In this document: positions 33,300 through 42,409 of the stretch, piece by piece | Layout of the letters: each line of letters begins with the position of its first letter | How positions within the stretch are numbered: the first letter of the stretch is position 1 | NCBI GenBank assembly: GCA_963929535.1 | Contig: CAWVIZ010000009.1 | Location: forward strand, 1-64,000 | Direction: 5' to 3' | From: Pullilachnospira sp963929535 | GTDB taxonomy: Bacteria > Bacillota > Clostridia > Lachnospirales > Lachnospiraceae | DNA: 64,000 nt | The notes under the pieces: model-generated | Database searches by the model: none | What the model was told of the DNA's origin: nothing | Seen by the model: only the letters and a program-made list of their open reading frames with translations | Translations under genes and position numbers: made by a program

Positions 33300-33840
33300 C
33301 CTGGACTTTCAATTTCTCATCCGGCAGAAACTGCAGCGGGAACCGGATTTGGCGGTAATGGGATGCTGTGAGACAGAAGCCGCGGCAGTGGAGTTGGCCA
33401 CATCCGGTCATCCGGATGTGGTTTTGATGGATCTGGCCCTGCAGGGTCCCATTTCTCAGGGGATCAGGGCTTCCCGGACGATCCGGCTGAAAACGGATGC
33501 CAAGGTGCTGATGCTGACCGCCTATGAGGATTACCAGACTGTGGTAAACGCGGCCGCGGGAGGTTTTGCCCACGGTTATCTGTTCAAATCCCAGTTTGAA
33601 ATCCTTACCAGCTTTATCCGGCAGACTGCAGCCGGAAAAACGCCTCAGCAGATGATGATCTATTCTCTTATCCTGTCCCCTCTCTCCTCGGCGGAATATG
33701 CCGTCTTTGAACAGCTGATGGGAAAGGATATCTGTCTGCAGTCTTCGCCGAAAACCATAGCCAATCAGAAAACCTCTCTTCTGAAAAAGCTGAATCTGTC
33801 CAGCCTGAAAGAACTGCGCCATATTTTTAAGGACTTTTAA
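33259..33840 (+). CDS. LuxR/NarL-type response regulator
   Basis: A 193-residue regulator with acidic pocket VEDDLDF, phospho-acceptor region VVLMDLAL, and a receiver ending YLFKSQFE, followed by a NarL-like helix-turn-helix (LSSAEYAVFEQLMG to TIANQKTSLLKKLNL). The receiver looks intact. The ATG at 33259 follows GAGG. Its kinase partner upstream has lost its H-box and sensor, so this regulator is probably an orphan or on the way to being lost. A terminator follows directly. Confidence 0.75.
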   Translation: MNQKKIQILIVEDDLDFQFLIRQKLQREPDLAVMGCCETEAAAVELATSGHPDVVLMDLALQGPISQGIRASRTIRLKTDAKVLMLTAYEDYQTVVNAAAGGFAHGYLFKSQFEILTSFIRQTAAGKTPQQMMIYSLILSPLSSAEYAVFEQLMGKDICLQSSPKTIANQKTSLLKKLNLSSLKELRHIFKDF

Positions 33841-33870
33841 AGGGCTGCCGCAATTTTCTGCGGCAGCCCT
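33841..33870. terminator. Bidirectional terminator
   Basis: AGGGCTGCCGCA (33841-33852) and TGCGGCAGCCCT (33859-33870) form a perfect 12-bp stem between the convergent regulator and GH106-like gene, starting at the base after the regulator stop. Confidence 0.8.
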
Positions 33871-33900
33871 TTCACATATTTCACTTTGGATGTCAGGACA

Positions 33901-36900
33901 TCATACATTCTTCGGTTTAAAGGTGAGCTTGGGCGCTTTCAGAACGCCTGTGGGTTTCAGCTGGTACTCATAGGCCCACTGATCCCCCTCTGTTCTCCAG
34001 GCATTGGGACCGCACCAGGCCTCCACATAGTTGCAGTTATGCAGAGTGCCGAAGGTATTGACCCTGTTTCCGAATGCGGTCAGCCGCAGGATATGGCTTC
34101 CCTTTTTGATGGGGAGCACTGCGCTGTAGGGCGAATAAGCGATCTGCTTTTCAGCCTCATCGTCCAGCCGTACAGTCAGAAGCGGGGCACGGAACTGGGA
34201 AGTATGGATCGTCAGCTCTCCGTCCTCCTGGACATTTACAGGAATCTGGTACTCCACATTGCCGCCGTAGAAGGCCAGCCCTTGTCTGGTAATATCGCCA
34301 AAGGCCAGGCTGCGCACCGGTCCGGTGATCCAGGCGTCTCCTCCGGCTGTCTCCACGCCGAAGTCTCCCAGAAGGAACAGATTCTCCACATTTTCCTTTC
34401 TGCGGTAAGGGATCTCTACCAGAAGCTCATTGCTTCCTTTTCTCACAGAGCCCAGATCTCTGCATACGATATCCTCGTCTGTATACCATCCTGTGTTTTC
34501 CAGAGAAACTTTCTTACCGTTAAAGGTAATAGCCGCAGTGGTATTTTCCAGAGCCAGCTTTACTTCCGGAATCTCTTCCAGCGATTCAAAGACAAATTTC
34601 AGCCGCAGAACGTGTTCCGCTTTTTCTTCCTCCTGGTCTACCCAGGGCTGAGCAAAGGCTTCCATCCGCAGGGGATAGCCCAGAATCTGGCGGAATTTGT
34701 TGTCGATCCTGAGAAGTTCTTCTTTTTCCTGCCAGGGTCCGTCATCAAAGGCATATTCCGCCTGATCCAGAACCATCACATTGGGTTCAGAAAGTGTAAC
34801 GGGTACGCGTCCGTCTGTTTTGATTACGGATGCGCTGACTTCTGCCACGGCCGCAGAATCGTGAGACGGGCTGCCGGAAACGGCAGTATCTGCAGGAATC
34901 AGGCGCAGCAGCAGGCTGTCATGGTCGTACATATCTCTGTGGATCACAGTTTTCCCATGCTCATGGACACATGGCCAGGAAGTACTGGTCCCGTCAAGCG
35001 GCTCATAGCAGATCACATCCCAGCAGCCGTCCAGGGTAATGGTGAGCGCTTCCTTACGGGGAAGATCCGGATTCTTCATTTTGTTTACATGGGCAAGGAA
35101 GAAGATCTTCTCTTCCTGATCCTGGCGGAGCTGATAGATCAGATTTTCCGCCCGCAGTCCCTTGTCATCCCGTACATCCACAGTGCGCTGTTCCTTCAGA
35201 GCCCCCAGAAGGCTGCCTCTGGTGAACGGAACACAGATACAGGAAGCGGCAAATTCCGCAACCTGGGAAGAGGGAATGGCATCCAGATATTTGGGAGTAT
35301 CTCCTGTGAAAATAATGGTTCCTCCCTGTGCCTTAAAGGCTTTCAGGCGTTCCAGCGTGGAGGAGCGAAGCGTCTCACAGTTGGGGACCACAATGGTCTC
35401 GTAAGCCATGGATCCCACCGGGAATACGGCTCCCTGGATATCCTCCGGCTGATTCTGGTCAGGCAGCAGAGATTCACTGATAAAGTCAAAGTCCAGGAAT
35501 CCATACAGCAGCCAGTCCGTCAGCTTCTGGAAATTGGTATCCATCTCTTCCCGGATGGCGCCCGTCTTTTCCTCGCTGCCCCAGTGGAGCCAGTAGGATT
35601 CAATGGGATGGATCACACCGATCCGCACATCGGCCTTTCCTCTGGTCAGCAGAGTGTTGATTCTGGCAAAATAGTTCTCTACATACGGATATTCCTTATA
35701 CCAAGGGGACTGGTAGCCGATGCAGGCGGGATAATCCCTTTTGGCTTCCCCGGCCATGGAGGTCCAGGTAAGATGATGCACCCGGACAGTCACGCCCAGT
35801 GCGGCCTGCCAGTCTCCCTGCAGCTTATGTCCGCGGAAATCGAAATCCCAGTTTGTCACACCGTACAGCTCACTGAGTACTCCGGGACGCCCGAACTGCC
35901 GGGAAGCGCTCTGCGCCTGTTTGGCAGTGGTCAGCTCACGCCAGTCGCACAGCATGTCAATGCCGGGAAGCTGGAAGGAACGGTAGGAACGCATGGCCTC
36001 ACCCAAAGCCGCTGTCTGGGACTTCAGGGTGGGTTCTTCCATCATGTGTCCGGTGAGCATCAGCCCGTGGTTTTCGCACCATTCACCGATAGTGTCCGCA
36101 AAGGCAGAAGCAAACCGCTCACAGATATGGTCGTGGTACTGATAACGGATCACGGAAACCTGATACTCTCCTTTTTCCCAGAACAGCTCAGGAAGGGACT
36201 CCAGGATTCCATGGCCGTAGGCTGCCCGGAAAGTATCCTCGAAATCATCGGTATAGGGGATGATGACCTCCATCCTGTCGGCTGCGTAATTCAGCCGTGT
36301 CTTATGGCAGAACTGAGGCTCATCCGTAAAAATGGCGGGAATGGATTTTCCAAATTCCTCACCCAGATTTTCGTAGTATTTTTCATGGGTCACTTCGATG
36401 AAGCGCTGGATGGCCTTCTTGTCCAGAGTATTTACATAGGACTGATTGTTGAACCAGGGATTGTCTCCGGAAATTTCCAGGTAGGCGAACCATTCCTCGT
36501 ATCCCTCCTGGGGCTGGGCATCCGGATCGATCTGCTGGTAATCGGAAAGCCAGCCGTCTGCGGTCAGCTTTACCTGGTAATGAGCCAGAAGGCGCCGGTT
36601 TTCGCTTCTCACCGCAGAGCCGCTGGAGGTCAGATTACTGTTCAGCGGATTCTTTCCTTCCAGTCTCCAGGGGGCGAATACCAGAAAACGAATCCGGTAC
36701 TGCTCATCTTTTGTCACCAGCCCGCCGCCGGCGCCGGAGGGCCAGCGGTCCTCGTCGTACAGCCAGGTGATCATCTGGCGGTCTTTAAATTTCTGATTGG
36801 CATCCTCCACCAGGTGCAGGAACTCCTCTCCCATGTAGGGGTTGTTCATTCCCGTACGGCAGTGAATGTGGCCGCCGCCCATTCCCATTTTTTTCAGGGC

Positions 36901-37032
36901 GTCCACGATCAGCGTTACCTTGTCCTCTGTCATCTGACAGTTCCACGCCCAGAACGGCGCTCCCCGGTACTCACTGGTAGGATCCGCAAACAGCTTCTCA
37001 TCAAAGGGTTTCTGATTCTTCGGGTATAACAT
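33901..37032 (-). CDS. GH106-like glycoside hydrolase (alpha-L-rhamnosidase-related)
   Basis: A 1043-residue protein whose N-terminal two thirds resemble GH106-type enzymes: RGAPFWAWNCQM, MGMGGGHIHCRTGM, MITWLYDEDRWPSGAGGG, and AIFTDEPQF, which may supply a catalytic Glu. The C-terminal ~300 residues look like beta-sandwich, sugar-binding domains (TGPVRSLAFGDI). No signal peptide, so it should act in the cytoplasm on imported rhamnosides. The ATG at 37032 follows GAGGGAAGAG; the in-frame extension upstream lies in the regulatory region. Two GH78 rhamnosidases, sugar permeases, YesMN and an AraC regulator nearby support a rhamnoside-use locus. Confidence 0.7.
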   Translation of the reverse strand: MLYPKNQKPFDEKLFADPTSEYRGAPFWAWNCQMTEDKVTLIVDALKKMGMGGGHIHCRTGMNNPYMGEEFLHLVEDANQKFKDRQMITWLYDEDRWPSGAGGGLVTKDEQYRIRFLVFAPWRLEGKNPLNSNLTSSGSAVRSENRRLLAHYQVKLTADGWLSDYQQIDPDAQPQEGYEEWFAYLEISGDNPWFNNQSYVNTLDKKAIQRFIEVTHEKYYENLGEEFGKSIPAIFTDEPQFCHKTRLNYAADRMEVIIPYTDDFEDTFRAAYGHGILESLPELFWEKGEYQVSVIRYQYHDHICERFASAFADTIGEWCENHGLMLTGHMMEEPTLKSQTAALGEAMRSYRSFQLPGIDMLCDWRELTTAKQAQSASRQFGRPGVLSELYGVTNWDFDFRGHKLQGDWQAALGVTVRVHHLTWTSMAGEAKRDYPACIGYQSPWYKEYPYVENYFARINTLLTRGKADVRIGVIHPIESYWLHWGSEEKTGAIREEMDTNFQKLTDWLLYGFLDFDFISESLLPDQNQPEDIQGAVFPVGSMAYETIVVPNCETLRSSTLERLKAFKAQGGTIIFTGDTPKYLDAIPSSQVAEFAASCICVPFTRGSLLGALKEQRTVDVRDDKGLRAENLIYQLRQDQEEKIFFLAHVNKMKNPDLPRKEALTITLDGCWDVICYEPLDGTSTSWPCVHEHGKTVIHRDMYDHDSLLLRLIPADTAVSGSPSHDSAAVAEVSASVIKTDGRVPVTLSEPNVMVLDQAEYAFDDGPWQEKEELLRIDNKFRQILGYPLRMEAFAQPWVDQEEEKAEHVLRLKFVFESLEEIPEVKLALENTTAAITFNGKKVSLENTGWYTDEDIVCRDLGSVRKGSNELLVEIPYRRKENVENLFLLGDFGVETAGGDAWITGPVRSLAFGDITRQGLAFYGGNVEYQIPVNVQEDGELTIHTSQFRAPLLTVRLDDEAEKQIAYSPYSAVLPIKKGSHILRLTAFGNRVNTFGTLHNCNYVEAWCGPNAWRTEGDQWAYEYQLKPTGVLKAPKLTFKPKNV

Positions 37033-37067
37033 ATGTGCTCTTCCCTCTTTTCTTTCATGTGATACGT

Positions 37068-37135
37068 TCACTTTACGGCAAAACCCGGCTGGGTTCAATA
37101 ACGATTCTTTATATAAAAACTGACCGTTTTTAAGG
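37068..37135 (-). promoter_or_regulatory. Conserved regulatory element upstream of the GH106-like gene
   Basis: Minus-strand reading gives TTAAAAACGGTCAGTTTTT, ATAAAGAATCGTTATTGAA, about 13 variable bases, then TTTGCCGTAA. The same order and spacing occur upstream of the GH78 gene at 46916-46982. Likely a shared activator-dependent promoter, possibly read by the AraC-type regulator at 49244 or the YesN regulator. The function is inferred from conservation. Confidence 0.6.
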
Positions 37136-37140
37136 TGGCC

Positions 37141-38613
37141 CTACCGGTTCTGCTCGATGTATTCCGAGGGGCTGATTCCGGTCAGCGAACGGAAGATCCG
37201 GCTGAAATAGAACTGGTCTCCATATCCGGCCATGGAGGCGATGTCCTTGATGAAATAGTTTCCGGGCTCCTTCATGATCTCACAGGCTTTTTCCACCCGC
37301 ATGACATTCAGGGTTTTACTGAAGCTCTGCGGGCTGTATTTGCGGAAAAGCCGGCTTAAATAGGTCTGGGAAATGCCGAACACCTGACAGATACGCCGGG
37401 GAGAAAGGGGCTCCGTCAGATTTTCTCTCATATAGCCGGTGATTTTTTCAAAAAATTCCGGAGTATCAATTTTGATTCTCCGGGCCTCCTCCTCCGTATT
37501 CCGGCTGAAGATCTGAAGCATATTTTCCCGGAGATCCTGCATATTCTCCGCATAGTAGAAAGCTTCGTCCATGAAATATTCACACATCTCCACACTTTCC
37601 TCCAGCATGTGATACTTTCTGAAAAGCCCGCAGACTTCCCGGACTTTGTCTTCAACCCAAAGCTGTGTGACTTCCTGTGCCTCCCAGAGGTGAAAGCATT
37701 TTTCCACTTCCTCCAGAGCTTTGGCCCGGTTTCCTTCTTTCAGAAGGATCTTCAGATGCTCCAGCTCTCCTTCCCCGGCCTGGATATTTTCCCTCTGGTC
37801 TTTAGGGGACAGGATCTGATCCCTGCCTATGATCAGAGAGGAATCCAGCTCCTGATACAGACAGGGGATTTTTTGAGGGAGCTCCTCCGCGGGCACCGGA
37901 TCTTCGTTCCAGACGAGAGTAAGATAAGCGGCCGTCCGCTTTTCTTTTTCCAGAATATGCTGCAGCAGCTGATAGAAGCTGCTGTGGAAGATCAGCTCTC
38001 TGGGACAGATATAAAGAGCTTCCCGTTCATCTCTTCCATATACCATCATCTGTTCGTTTTTTATGGAAAAGATCTCGGTTTCCCGGGAATTTACGAAACG
38101 CCTGGGAAGGCTGTTTTTGCGGAGCAGGGCTACATAATACGTTTCGCTGGAAAAAACCCGCCGAAAGTACTGCTTCTCCTTCAGGCCTGTTCCACGGCAC
38201 ATTTGCTGCAGCATGTCGTTGCGTATCGTGTAATACAGCTCGTCCAGCCGGCCCTGCAGGATTCTCATGCTTTCCTGAAAGATGGAGGACCGTACCGGTT
38301 TCAGGATATAATCACAGACCCCGGCGCGGATGGCCGCCCGGGCATAATCAAATTCCTGGTAACCGCTGATGATCACGGAAAAAATCCGCGGATACTTCTC
38401 TTTTACTTTTTCCACCAGGGAAATCCCGTCCATAACGGGCATCTTCACATCTGTGATCAGCACATCCGGCTGAAGTCTGTCCATCTGTTCCAGTGCTTCT
38501 TTCCCGTTATCGGCACATCCGATGATCTCAAACTGAGGACATTTCAGCTTTACCAGCGTACAAAGATGCTTCATTGCCGCCGGTTCATCCTCTGCAATAA
38601 AAATCTGGTACAT
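37141..38613 (-). CDS. YesN-type response regulator with AraC DNA-binding domain
   Basis: A 490-residue regulator with an N-terminal receiver (IFIAEDEPAAM; phospho-acceptor in VLITDVKMPVMDG; VISGYQEFDYA), a middle helical region, and a C-terminal AraC-type double helix-turn-helix (ICQVFGISQTYLSRLFRKYS; IKDIASMAGYGDQFYFSRIFR). The ATG at 38613 follows GGAGG. It lies just upstream of the GH106-like gene, likely controlling it and the sugar permeases. The kinase partner is the next gene, separated by a 251-bp repeat block. Confidence 0.9.
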   Translation of the reverse strand: MYQIFIAEDEPAAMKHLCTLVKLKCPQFEIIGCADNGKEALEQMDRLQPDVLITDVKMPVMDGISLVEKVKEKYPRIFSVIISGYQEFDYARAAIRAGVCDYILKPVRSSIFQESMRILQGRLDELYYTIRNDMLQQMCRGTGLKEKQYFRRVFSSETYYVALLRKNSLPRRFVNSRETEIFSIKNEQMMVYGRDEREALYICPRELIFHSSFYQLLQHILEKEKRTAAYLTLVWNEDPVPAEELPQKIPCLYQELDSSLIIGRDQILSPKDQRENIQAGEGELEHLKILLKEGNRAKALEEVEKCFHLWEAQEVTQLWVEDKVREVCGLFRKYHMLEESVEMCEYFMDEAFYYAENMQDLRENMLQIFSRNTEEEARRIKIDTPEFFEKITGYMRENLTEPLSPRRICQVFGISQTYLSRLFRKYSPQSFSKTLNVMRVEKACEIMKEPGNYFIKDIASMAGYGDQFYFSRIFRSLTGISPSEYIEQNR

Positions 38614-38632
38614 ATGTTTCCTCCAAGTTTTA

Positions 38633-38860
38633 TTCCCGCGGGCAACGAGCCAGGCGGACATGCTTGCATGTCCATTTGGCGACTGCCGCGAGGGGCGCTG
38701 TGTGCCAGCGGCACACGGTTAGCGCCGACCGCAGCGAAGCGAAGACCAAATACCCTGCAGCTCTGCTGCGCTGCAAGTTTGATGTCCCGTAGCTTGCTGC
38801 GGGGTTTTTGACTCCCGCAGGCAGCGGGCCGGGCGGACATGCAGGCATATCCGTCCGGCT
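38633..38860. repeat. Dispersed palindromic repeat between yesM-like and yesN-like genes
   Basis: About 228 bp closely matching the block at 20437-20580, with an extra ~27-bp insert carrying GTGTGCCAGCGGCACAC. It contains GGACATGCTTGCATGTCC at 38656-38673 and a diverged copy at 38835-38852, so it may be two units. It fills the whole gap between two genes expected to be translated from one message. Confidence 0.8.
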
Positions 38861-38864
38861 GCTG

Positions 38865-40649
38865 TCAGCGCCTGCCTGAGCCGCAGTCTCCCATAGGACC
38901 GCCAACCAGGATCTCAGCGCCTTCTTCCCAGTTGGACAGTTCAAAGGTAACGTATTCGGAATCCAGAAGATACAGACGGGCGAAGGTATTGACCAGCCCC
39001 ATTCCTCCGATTTCCAGTTCTATGTGACTGCGGTCCGTAGTAAGATCCTTCCGGATCTTGCGGATCTTTCCGCGGATCGTATCCAGGATTTCCTGACGGA
39101 ATCCCTCTCCGTTGTCCCTGACACGGACATACCATCGATGATCCTCTTCCCATCCATCCACCTGGATGCGCATGATCTGGGTGCTGTTTTCAAATCCGTG
39201 GGCAATGCTGTTTTCCACAAGCTGCTGCAATACGATTTTGGGAATGGTCTGGGAACAGATGGCCGGAGAAACTGATATGGAGTATTCCAGCTTATGTTCG
39301 TAGCGGTATTTCAAAAGCGAAAAATATTTTTTCAGATAACTGATCTCCTCTTCCAGCGAGGCGTATTTTTCTTTGGTGTTGGCGGCATAGCGGAGCATTC
39401 CCGCCAGATCGCTGCAGATATCGCAGATGGTTTCATCTCCGTTCAGGATTCCCCGGTTGGACAGGATATTCAGTACATTATAGAGAAAATGGGGATTTAC
39501 CTGGGCCTGCAGCAGATCCATCTGCGCCTTCAGCTGCAGTGTGGAAAGACGGGATTCCCGGAGCACGGCCCGGTTTAACCGCTGACGCATTTCCTCATAT
39601 GCTTTTCCCAGCTGTCCAAATTCATCGTCCGTAAAATCCACAGGAACCGGCTGGTCCAGCGTTTCCAGCTGGGTATTTTTGATCATTTCCCTCAACTGGG
39701 TTACCGGACGTGTCAGCCTTCGGGAGGTGATGACGATATAGCCAAAAGACAGCAGCAGGATCCCGGCCACCAGAAGAATGGCGGCCCCGCAGATCCCGGT
39801 AAGTTTTGCATTCAGGACCTGTTGGTCCTCCGTTACGATCAGCAGGATGTTTCTTTCGGGATTCCGGATGCCGGCGGTGAGCAGCTTCCGCTGGTCCTCT
39901 GTTTCGTACAGACCGGTGATGATATCCTCGCTTTCCAGGAACCCCTGGTAGAATGCGCTGCTCTCGCTTCCGGTCTGATAGAGGATCTCACCGGTATCTG
40001 TGAGAATGGCGACATGTACGGAATCATTGGGAACCTGGAAAATCTGGTCCAGCTCCTGCCGCGTTTTCTGCACCTCAATAAATCCCATGTTTTTTCCCAT
40101 GATCTTCTTCACTATGGAAAAAACCTCCGTCCCCTCCTGTCTTCCCCATTCATCCGGATGGATCCCCCGAATGATAGGCGTTCCGGTATTGTTTTCGGCC
40201 AGGGGATACCAGGGCAGGGAGTCCAGATCCACAGAGCTGCGGATAAGCCTGGAGCCCCAGTTGTTATTTGCGATCAGATCACCCTGCTGGTTAAAAAAGA
40301 TCACCCGGTAAAATTTCTGATTCAGATAATCGGTGCTCATCATTGTCTGGATCTGAGTTTTCCCTTCCTGGATATACGTATCCGTCTGGGGCGTCCGATC
40401 CAGATGGCCCAGACCGGAGATCGCTGTCAGCGTGTCACTGTCACTTAAAAGATACAGGCTGACCTCCTCCATGGACTGAAGCAGTTCTTCGTATTGGGAT
40501 GCCATCTGTCTGGCCGTAACATGCAGATTCCGGTATTCCTGTTCCTTGAAGATGGAAATACTTACCGCATAATAAATACTCCCAGCGATAACAGAAATGA
40601 GGATCCCGAAAACAGCGTATACAAGAAACATTTTTGTGCGAAATTTCAT
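38865..40649 (-). CDS. YesM-type sensor histidine kinase
   Basis: A 594-residue His_kinase-family protein: N-terminal membrane helix (residues 8-30), an extracellular sensor of ~250 residues, a second helix (about 285-307), a HAMP region (RRLTRPVTQLREMI), the characteristic H-box QAQVNPHFLYNVLNIL, and an ATPase domain (ENSIAHGF; RVRDNGEGF; GGMGLVNTFARL). Members sense extracellular sugars, often with a binding protein. It looks intact, unlike the three other kinases here. Start ATG at 40649 follows GGAGG-like GGAGGCCGC. Confidence 0.9.
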   Translation of the reverse strand: MKFRTKMFLVYAVFGILISVIAGSIYYAVSISIFKEQEYRNLHVTARQMASQYEELLQSMEEVSLYLLSDSDTLTAISGLGHLDRTPQTDTYIQEGKTQIQTMMSTDYLNQKFYRVIFFNQQGDLIANNNWGSRLIRSSVDLDSLPWYPLAENNTGTPIIRGIHPDEWGRQEGTEVFSIVKKIMGKNMGFIEVQKTRQELDQIFQVPNDSVHVAILTDTGEILYQTGSESSAFYQGFLESEDIITGLYETEDQRKLLTAGIRNPERNILLIVTEDQQVLNAKLTGICGAAILLVAGILLLSFGYIVITSRRLTRPVTQLREMIKNTQLETLDQPVPVDFTDDEFGQLGKAYEEMRQRLNRAVLRESRLSTLQLKAQMDLLQAQVNPHFLYNVLNILSNRGILNGDETICDICSDLAGMLRYAANTKEKYASLEEEISYLKKYFSLLKYRYEHKLEYSISVSPAICSQTIPKIVLQQLVENSIAHGFENSTQIMRIQVDGWEEDHRWYVRVRDNGEGFRQEILDTIRGKIRKIRKDLTTDRSHIELEIGGMGLVNTFARLYLLDSEYVTFELSNWEEGAEILVGGPMGDCGSGRR

Positions 40650-40742
40650 AGCGGCCTCCTGATTCCTGCGCGGCTATCCGTTTATCGTCTGGAAGTATTA
40701 TTATAGCGTATCTTATCAAAAATTGTATAAGTAATCTCCTGT

Positions 40743-41573
40743 TTACCCTTTTACGGAACCGGCTACCATGCCGTCTACAATCCGCTTGTTGAATATGATA
40801 AAGATGATCAGCATGGGGACAGTGATCAGAATAACGTCCGCAAACAGCAGATTATAGGAGCTTTGGAACTGTCCGGTAAAATTGTAAAGAGTCAGCTGCA
40901 CGGTGGCGTTCTCGTTTCCTGGCAGGAAGTATAATGGGTTTGTAAAATCATTAAATACTGACACCGAATTCAAAATAATGACCGTGGCGGTTACCGGCTT
41001 CAGCAGGGGGAAGATGATCCTGCAGAACAGATTGCCCCGCCTGCATCCGTCAATATACCCGGCTTCCTCCAGCTCAATGGGGATCGTTCCGATAAATCCT
41101 CTGTACAGCATGATATCAAAAGGTATCTGCAGCGCGATTTCCACCATGACCATACCAAACAGCGTTCGGTATACATGAAGGCCCTGCATGATCCAGATTG
41201 TGGGAAGTATGGCAGGAGGGATCATCAGTCCGGTCATAATGATAAAGTTCACCGCGCTCATGGTCCTGTCTTTCCGCCTCTGAAGCACGTAGTCTGCCAT
41301 GGAGCAGACGATGATCAGTCCCAGAACAGAAAAGACCGTCAGTAAAAAACTGTTTTTAAAGGCCGTCAGGACAATATAATTGTTGGCTTCAAACACTTCT
41401 CTGTAATTTTCCCAGTGAAGCGTTTCCGGCAGGGATGCGCTTAACAGGTTGGCTTCTCTTCTGTTCTTCAGAGAGTTTATCAGCATGAATAAAAACGGAA
41501 ATACAAAGATGATGATCGACAGGACCAGTCCCAGAACATCCGCCAGGAGAATCAGCCTTTTCTTTCGTTTCAT
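40743..41573 (-). CDS. Sugar ABC transporter permease (MalG/YtcP-type)
   Basis: A 276-residue permease with six membrane segments and the cytoplasmic EAA loop EEAGYIDGCRRGNLFCRIIFPLLKP. It belongs to the CUT1 carbohydrate uptake family. The partner permease gene upstream is truncated and no substrate-binding protein gene is present, so the transporter is probably not functional unless other partners exist elsewhere. It ends 94 bases before the yesM-like gene. Confidence 0.88.
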   Translation of the reverse strand: MKRKKRLILLADVLGLVLSIIIFVFPFLFMLINSLKNRREANLLSASLPETLHWENYREVFEANNYIVLTAFKNSFLLTVFSVLGLIIVCSMADYVLQRRKDRTMSAVNFIIMTGLMIPPAILPTIWIMQGLHVYRTLFGMVMVEIALQIPFDIMLYRGFIGTIPIELEEAGYIDGCRRGNLFCRIIFPLLKPVTATVIILNSVSVFNDFTNPLYFLPGNENATVQLTLYNFTGQFQSSYNLLFADVILITVPMLIIFIIFNKRIVDGMVAGSVKG

Positions 41574-41575
41574 AT

Positions 41576-42145
41576 TCAGTCCACCTCCTTGCTGAGCAGG
41601 AATTTCTGCAGAGGAAATCCCAAGAGAGCGATCAGTACGAACATAATGACGTTGCCCGCTGTGGACAGTCCGTAAAATCCTGCCGCGTACTGCTTGTACA
41701 CGATGGATGCCATAACGTCTGTGGCAAATCCCGGACCTCCGTTTGTCATAGCCCAGATCAGGTCAAAGCTTCTCAGACCTCCGATAAAAGAAAGGATGAT
41801 GACGGAGTTCATAGCCGGGCGGCACAGCGGGATGGTGATGCTTTTCAGACGCTGCCAGCCGTTGGCGCCGTCAATGGATGCCGCTTCATAGTAGTTCTTA
41901 TCTATGGAGGTGATCCCTGCTATGTAAATCACTGTCGCAATGGAAACACCTTTCCACACATCGGTCATGATCACGGAGTACAGAGCAATATCCGGATTTC
42001 CCAGCCAGTCGATGCCGTGTCCTCCGAAAAACTGGATGATTTTCTTACATGGACGAAACGGCACATTGTCATAAAGAATCTGTTTCTGGAGGGGCCTTAA
42101 TCTGGCCTTTGCCGTTTGATCCATTATTTGTGCTTTTTTCTCCAT
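41576..42145 (-). pseudogene. Sugar ABC permease (LplB type), N-terminal half missing
   Basis: From about position 42050 downward the frame is a normal LplB-type permease: FFGGHGIDWLGNPDIAL, the EAA motif YEAASIDGANGWQRLKSITIPL, and FDLIWAMTNGGPG. Upstream of that point the sequence (QTAKARLRPLQKQ) is not permease-like. About 130-150 residues with the first three membrane helices are missing. The family length is near 300 residues. The break lies next to the A/T-rich block 42300-44090, suggesting a rearrangement removed the 5' half and the binding-protein gene. Confidence 0.7.
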
Positions 42146-42341
42146 GATTTCTGAAATATACAGCAAGAGAGATCCTGCTTCGCAGGATCCTCCGTCTGCG
42201 GCGGGGCGCGTAAGCGGCATCTTCCATTCCGCCGCAGTGCGTTCTCTTTCCCTCCTCCCCAGTGGGGCGCGGAGTGATTTTTTCCCTGGAAACGCGGTTT
42301 CCCACAAAAAAAGGTGCTATCGGGAAATAGATAGTTCCAAA

Positions 42342-42381
42342 CAGGGGCAGGTGTGACTCGCACGAGTCACACCTGCCCCTG
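42342..42381. repeat. Perfect 19-bp inverted repeat
   Basis: CAGGGGCAGGTGTGACTCG (42342-42360) and its exact complement (42363-42381) flank only two bases, CA. It lies 29 bp after the stop of the F420-hydrogenase-like gene. No T-run follows on the minus strand. It resembles REP palindromes mobilised by RAYT transposases in Firmicutes; a partial match to one arm occurs near 20611. Confidence 0.85.
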
Positions 42382-42409
42382 AATTCCAAGGATAGATTTT
42401 ATTCATTTT

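Noticed and set aside
33886..37029. 1047-codon open frame antisense to the GH106-like gene
   Set aside because: It mirrors a clearly conserved glycoside hydrolase; high GC and biased codons leave the opposite strand open. No ribosome binding site or motif seen.
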